Below are positions 60,455 through 64,000 of a stretch of DNA of 64,000 nucleotides, in pieces. The position numbers and the translations under genes were made by a program. Under the pieces are notes generated by a model. It was not told where the DNA came from and made no database searches. It was given only the letters and a program-made list of their open reading frames with translations. Position 1 is the first letter of the stretch. Each line of letters begins with the position of its first letter. The stretch covers positions 118,549 to 182,548 of the forward strand of contig JAEULK010000092.1 in NCBI GenBank assembly GCA_016793775.1. The letters are read 5' to 3'. The DNA comes from Sphingopyxis sp. (GTDB lineage: Bacteria > Pseudomonadota > Alphaproteobacteria > Sphingomonadales > Sphingomonadaceae).

Positions 60455-62611
60455 ATGCGCGCTATTTGGATGTTCCTGGCGGCAATTGCCACCCCGCTTG
60501 TCGCGACCCCCGCCGCTTTCGCCGAAGAGAAAGAGACAAATTTGACCGATCCGATCGCCGCCCCCGTCGCGGACAAGCGCCCGCACGACATGACGCTGCA
60601 CGGCAAGACGCTGTCCGACCCCTATCATTGGCTGAAGGACGAAAGCTATCCGGTCGTCGATGACAAGGACGTCCTCGAATATGTGAAGGCGGAGAATGCG
60701 TATTTCGACGCCGAAATGAAGCCGCATGCCGCGCTGGTCGAAACCCTGTTCCAGGAGATGAAGGGCCGGATCAAGGAGGCCGATTCGTCGGTGCCGCAGA
60801 AGGACGGCGACTGGGTTTACTGGGTCGAATATGAGGAAGGCGCCGAATATAAGAAATGGTACCGGAGGCCCGCTGCGGGAACCGGCGAGGCGGCGCTGAT
60901 CCTCGATGAAGTCGCGATGGCGAAGGACAAGGAGTATTTCCGCCTCGCCGAACTGTCGATCAGCCCGAACGGCAAGCTGATGGCCTATTCGTTCGACGAC
61001 AATGGCTCCGAACGCTTCGAGGTGCGCATCCGCAACCTCGAAACCGGCGACATGCTGCCCGACGTCATCCCCGGCACTTTGTCGTCGCTGATCTGGACCG
61101 CGGGCAATGATGCTTTGCTCTATGGCCTCGCCAACGAGAATTGGCGCACCGACAATGTCCGGCTGCACAAGCTGGGCACGCCGATTTCGGACGACAAATT
61201 GCTCTACAAGGAGCCCGACATCGGTTTCGGGGTGGGCATCGGGAAAACTGCTGCCGACAATTATATCGTGATCGCGACGGGCGACAACGAGACGAGCGAA
61301 GTCTATCTGCTTCCCGCCGACAACCCCGAAGCGCCGATGCAGCTGGTGTCGGCAAGGAAAAAGGGCCGCGAATACAGCGTCGATGAACGGAACGGCACGC
61401 TCTACATCCACACCAACGACGAGCATCCGAACTTCCGCGTCGCGACCGCCAGCGTGAAGGCTCCGGACACATGGAAGACGCTGATCCCCGGCTCGGACCA
61501 TAGCTACATCACCGGCTTCTCGGTGTTCCGCGATTATTTCGTGCTCGAAGCGCGCGAGGACGGGCTCGATCAGGTCGATGTGCGCAAATATGACGCGCCG
61601 CTCACCCCGGGCCGGATCAAATTCCCGGCCGCGACCTATGTCGCAGGGCTCGGCGACAATCCCGAATATCATCAGGACAAGCTCCGCCTCGACTATGAAT
61701 CGATGGTCACCCCCGACACGGTCTATGATTACGACCTCGCGAGCGGAAAGCTCGAGACGCTGAAGGTGCAGGAGATTCCTTCGGGTTACGATGCGACGCA
61801 ATATGTAACCGAACGGGTTAACCTGTCCAGCCGCGACGGCAAGACGATGATCCCCGCCTCGCTCGTCTACAAGAAGGGGACGAAGCTCGACGGCAGCGCG
61901 CCGATGCATCTCTATGCCTATGGCTCTTACGGCTACCGCGTGCCGCCGGGCTTTTCGACGACGCGGCTCAGCCTCGTCGATCGCGGCATGGTCTATGCGA
62001 TCGCGCATGTCCGCGGCGGCGACGATCTGGGGCGTGAATGGTATCTGGAGGGCAAGACCGACCAGCGCAAAAACACCTTCAACGACTTCATCGACGTCGC
62101 GAAGGGCCTGATCGCCAAGAAATACACCAGCGCGGGCAAGATTTCGGTCGAGGGCCGCTCGGCGGGCGGACAGGTGATGGGGGTGATCTATAATGAAGCG
62201 CCCGAATTGTGGGGCGCGGTGCTCGCGGGGGTGCCCTTCGTCGATGTGATCAACACGATGGTCGACGAGACGCTGCCGCTGACGCCGGGCGAATGGCCCG
62301 AATGGGGCAATCCGATCACCGACAAGGCCGCGTTCGACTATATGCTGAGCTACAGCCCCTACGACAATGTCACCGCCAAAGCCTATCCACCGATGCTGGT
62401 GTCGGCGGGGCTCAACGACCCGCGCGTGACCTATTGGGAGCCCGCCAAATGGGTCGCCAAGCTGCGCGCGACGCGCACCAATGACGCAACCTTGCTGCTG
62501 CGCACCAACATGGGCGCGGGCCATGCGGGGAAGTCGGGCCGCTGGGGCGCGTTGCGCGAAGATGCCGAGGAGTTCGCCTTTGTGCTGACGCAGTTGGGGG
62601 TAGAGAAGTAG
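60455..62611 (+). CDS. Prolyl oligopeptidase family (oligopeptidase B-like), exported
   Basis: 718 aa serine peptidase of family S9A. A signal peptide (FLAAIATPLVATPAAFA) is followed by a beta-propeller and an alpha/beta-hydrolase domain with Ser569 in GRSAGGQVMG, Asp in SAGLNDPRVTYWEPAKW and His in GAGHAGKSGR. It cleaves peptides after basic residues. Export is notable, since E. coli oligopeptidase B is cytoplasmic. The ATG is chosen; a GTG at 60452 is also in frame. It divides the region with the divergent M24 peptidase. Confidence 0.92.
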   Translation: MRAIWMFLAAIATPLVATPAAFAEEKETNLTDPIAAPVADKRPHDMTLHGKTLSDPYHWLKDESYPVVDDKDVLEYVKAENAYFDAEMKPHAALVETLFQEMKGRIKEADSSVPQKDGDWVYWVEYEEGAEYKKWYRRPAAGTGEAALILDEVAMAKDKEYFRLAELSISPNGKLMAYSFDDNGSERFEVRIRNLETGDMLPDVIPGTLSSLIWTAGNDALLYGLANENWRTDNVRLHKLGTPISDDKLLYKEPDIGFGVGIGKTAADNYIVIATGDNETSEVYLLPADNPEAPMQLVSARKKGREYSVDERNGTLYIHTNDEHPNFRVATASVKAPDTWKTLIPGSDHSYITGFSVFRDYFVLEAREDGLDQVDVRKYDAPLTPGRIKFPAATYVAGLGDNPEYHQDKLRLDYESMVTPDTVYDYDLASGKLETLKVQEIPSGYDATQYVTERVNLSSRDGKTMIPASLVYKKGTKLDGSAPMHLYAYGSYGYRVPPGFSTTRLSLVDRGMVYAIAHVRGGDDLGREWYLEGKTDQRKNTFNDFIDVAKGLIAKKYTSAGKISVEGRSAGGQVMGVIYNEAPELWGAVLAGVPFVDVINTMVDETLPLTPGEWPEWGNPITDKAAFDYMLSYSPYDNVTAKAYPPMLVSAGLNDPRVTYWEPAKWVAKLRATRTNDATLLLRTNMGAGHAGKSGRWGALREDAEEFAFVLTQLGVEK

Positions 62612-62617
62612 GAGCGG

Positions 62618-63019
62618 TCAGGGAAGCGCGATACCGCGTCGCAACAGCCGTTCTCGCGTTCCGGGGCAAAGCCGCATTCCGGGCCGCATTTCATCGAACA
62701 TCCGTCGGCGCTCGGTCGGAGTGTAACGCCATTTCAACCCGTACCAAAGCCAGATGAGCTTCCAGTTTCGCTGCAGCGCGCGTTGCTGGAACATCGCGGG
62801 CTGCCGGAGTTCGGCGATCAACGTTTCGTCGATCATGTGCTGAGGTAGCGCGCCGCTCTGCTCGAAGATTGCTATGCGCCCATCGTCGCAGAGCGAGGCG
62901 TCGGCCAGATCACCGCGCTCAATGGCCGCGCTGATCGTTAGAAAGCACGTCACCACGAAGAAAAAGGCCGCCAGCACCGGGGGCAATATGATCCACGCGA
63001 TCAGACGGCAAACAGTCAA
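62618..63019 (-). CDS. Hypothetical membrane protein
   Basis: 133 aa. One N-terminal hydrophobic helix (LIAWIILPPVLAAFFFVVTCFLTI) is followed by a charged region rich in Arg with WKLIWLWYGLKWRYTPTERRRMFDEM. No family recognised. The start is TTG at 63019, overlapping the upstream HAD stop by four bases (TTGA); a different start would break the coupling. Ends seven bases from the convergent oligopeptidase B stop. Confidence 0.58.
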   Translation of the reverse strand: MTVCRLIAWIILPPVLAAFFFVVTCFLTISAAIERGDLADASLCDDGRIAIFEQSGALPQHMIDETLIAELRQPAMFQQRALQRNWKLIWLWYGLKWRYTPTERRRMFDEMRPGMRLCPGTRERLLRRGIALP

Positions 63020-63624
63020 TCCAGATACGCCCGCGCGACCAACTCGCGCTCCAGCGCCTCCGCATCCACAAAAAGGTGTCCCGCAATCCCCTCCGATTCG
63101 GCGCCCGCAACATTCGCCGCGACATCGTCGATGAAGAAGGCCCCCGCCGGGTCGATGCCGAATCGCTCGATCGCAAGGCGGTAGATCGCGGGGTCGGGTT
63201 TCATCATCTTCTCGGTGCCCGAGACGATCACATCGCGGAACCGCTCGAACACCGGTTGGGTCGGACGGAAGCCTTCCCAGAAATCATGGCCGAAATTGGT
63301 GATCGCGAAGAGCGGCACGCCCGCGGCGTCGAGCCGCTCGACCAGGTCTAGGCTGCCCGGCACCGGCCCGGGGATCGTCTCGTTGAAGCGCGTGCCATAG
63401 GCGTCGATCAGCGCGGCGTGATCGGGATATTCAAGCTTTCGCTCAGCCACCATCTCGGCGGCGGGGCGCCCGGCATCGTGCTGGAAATGCCACCCCGGCG
63501 TGATGATATTGCCGACAAAATATTCCAGTTCGGCCGGATCGGCAATCAGCTTGGTGAACAGATGCCGCAAATCCCATTCGAACAGCACGCGGCCGACGTC
63601 GAAGATGACGCAGCGATCGATCAT
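63016..63624 (-). CDS. HAD superfamily hydrolase
   Basis: 202 aa. Motif I is FDVGRVLFEW, with the nucleophilic Asp present and the usual second Asp replaced by Gly, as in some HAD enzymes. Motif II is FAITNFGHDFW (Thr), motif III is MKPDPAIYRLA (Lys) and motif IV is FFIDDVAANV (two Asp). It is probably a haloacid dehalogenase-like phosphatase. The ATG at 63624 is used; a GTG at 63639 is also open. The next gene overlaps its stop. Confidence 0.87.
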   Translation of the reverse strand: MIDRCVIFDVGRVLFEWDLRHLFTKLIADPAELEYFVGNIITPGWHFQHDAGRPAAEMVAERKLEYPDHAALIDAYGTRFNETIPGPVPGSLDLVERLDAAGVPLFAITNFGHDFWEGFRPTQPVFERFRDVIVSGTEKMMKPDPAIYRLAIERFGIDPAGAFFIDDVAANVAGAESEGIAGHLFVDAEALERELVARAYLD

Positions 63625-63683
63625 GCCGCCGCCAGACACGCGAAAGCGCCGCCGGAAGGGTCCGACGGCGTTACGCGGTTCAG

Positions 63684-63711
63684 CAAAAGCAAACGGGGCG
63701 GTTCAGCCCCG
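63684..63711 (-). terminator. Rho-independent terminator of rpmJ
   Basis: On the minus strand CGGGGC-TGAACC-GCCCCG is followed by TTTGCTTTTG. It lies 10 bases after the rpmJ stop and before the HAD gene, which therefore probably has its own promoter. Confidence 0.65.
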
Positions 63712-63721
63712 CGCAGGGGCA

Positions 63722-63847
63722 TCAGCCCTGGCGCGCCTTGAAGCGGCGGTTGGTCTTGTTGATCACATAGGTCCGGCCACGGCGGCGGATCACGCGGTTG
63801 TCCCGGTGGCGGTCCTTCAGCGACTTCAGGCTGTTGCGAATCTTCAT
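63722..63847 (-). CDS. rpmJ: 50S ribosomal protein L36
   Basis: 41 aa: [17 protein letters not shown], then [19 protein letters not shown] ending in ARQG. It lacks the four zinc-binding residues of the classical L36, as usual for the longer alphaproteobacterial form. Part of the large ribosomal subunit. The ATG at 63847 is chosen because it gives the conserved MKIRNS start. Confidence 0.95.
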   Translation of the reverse strand: MKIRNSLKSLKDRHRDNRVIRRRGRTYVINKTNRRFKARQG

Positions 63848-63935
63848 GGCTCTAATCCGATTGGTCTGGCGTTGTACGCGAAGCGGCGCAACTATGGGGA
63901 CGGGCGGCAAAAGTCAACCGGGATTGGCCTCAAAT

Positions 63936-63960
63936 CGTCGCCCCCGCGAAGGCGGGGGCC
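63936..63960. repeat. Dispersed GC-palindrome (GCCCCCGC type)
   Basis: GCCCCCGC (63940-63947), GAAG, GCGGGGGC (63952-63959) forms a hairpin upstream of rpmJ. It differs by one loop base from the copy at 49355 and by the same from 16936. Together these are a dispersed family. Confidence 0.7.
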
Positions 63961-64000
63961 GTTGGCAGTCTTGTCCTATGTGGATGCGTAAAACGACAGC

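Noticed and set aside
60356-62524. Long minus-strand open frame opposite oligopeptidase B
   Set aside because: The plus strand encodes a recognisable S9 peptidase with catalytic residues; the opposite frame has no family motifs and follows from high GC codon bias.

Overview
The window is high-GC bacterial chromosome of alphaproteobacterial, sphingomonad type (Sphingopyxis-like is my best guess). The protein sequences and gene orders support this: DUF3576-leuS-lptE-holA, a COQ9-family protein, MmcB, a cysteine-free L36, TonB-dependent receptors in the sphingomonad style, and many ATGA/GTGA/TGATG start-stop overlaps. GTG and TTG starts are common. I see no insertion sequence, prophage, integrase or CRISPR array, so this looks like core chromosome with a few accessory modules.

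Layout. 1-190: two tandem tRNA-Glu genes. 291-5246: a cobalamin riboswitch followed by a vitamin B12 uptake operon (btuB-F-C-D). 5318-5956: a FixJ/LuxR-type regulator with a degenerate receiver. 6141-9385 (minus): a fused TPP-dependent E1 dehydrogenase coupled to a malonyltransferase-like protein. 9549-15710: a tightly coupled six-gene operon (DUF4129, DUF4350, MoxR, DUF58, SpoIIM, RDD) of unknown function. 15697-22571: nitroreductase, small lipoproteins, gyrB, RlpA-like, a tandem retropepsin and the phosphoesterase PdeM. 22722-25499: a large TonB-dependent receptor. 25562-30290 (minus): DUF3576-leuS-lptE-holA. 30557-35322: mixed metabolism, including a VOC-ArsR-SRPBCC module whose last gene is truncated. 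35533-37950: ligase-associated Lhr-type helicase.

38612-41483 is a compact biosynthetic cluster (type III polyketide synthase, methyltransferase, FAD oxidoreductase) with every junction overlapping. Then come msrB, a class A PBP, and a SCO-YcgN-YgjP operon. 46975-48677 holds ribBX, with an N-terminal helix-turn-helix and a zinc-ligand-free GTP cyclohydrolase II-like tail, followed by ribH. The other riboflavin genes, ribD and ribE, lie at 55774-57371. Between them are an Old Yellow Enzyme, a DMT transporter, COQ9, feoAB and ssb-mmcB. 57992-58052 is a probable small RNA with an exposed anti-Shine-Dalgarno stretch. The window ends with a thioesterase, two peptidases, a HAD hydrolase and rpmJ.

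The most interesting items are the type III PKS cluster, the HTH-RibBX fusion with a palindrome inside its own promoter, the orphan small RNA, the MoxR/DUF58/SpoIIM/RDD operon, and families of dispersed palindromic repeats, one of which sits where the SRPBCC gene is truncated. All calls come from reading the sequence without database searches.
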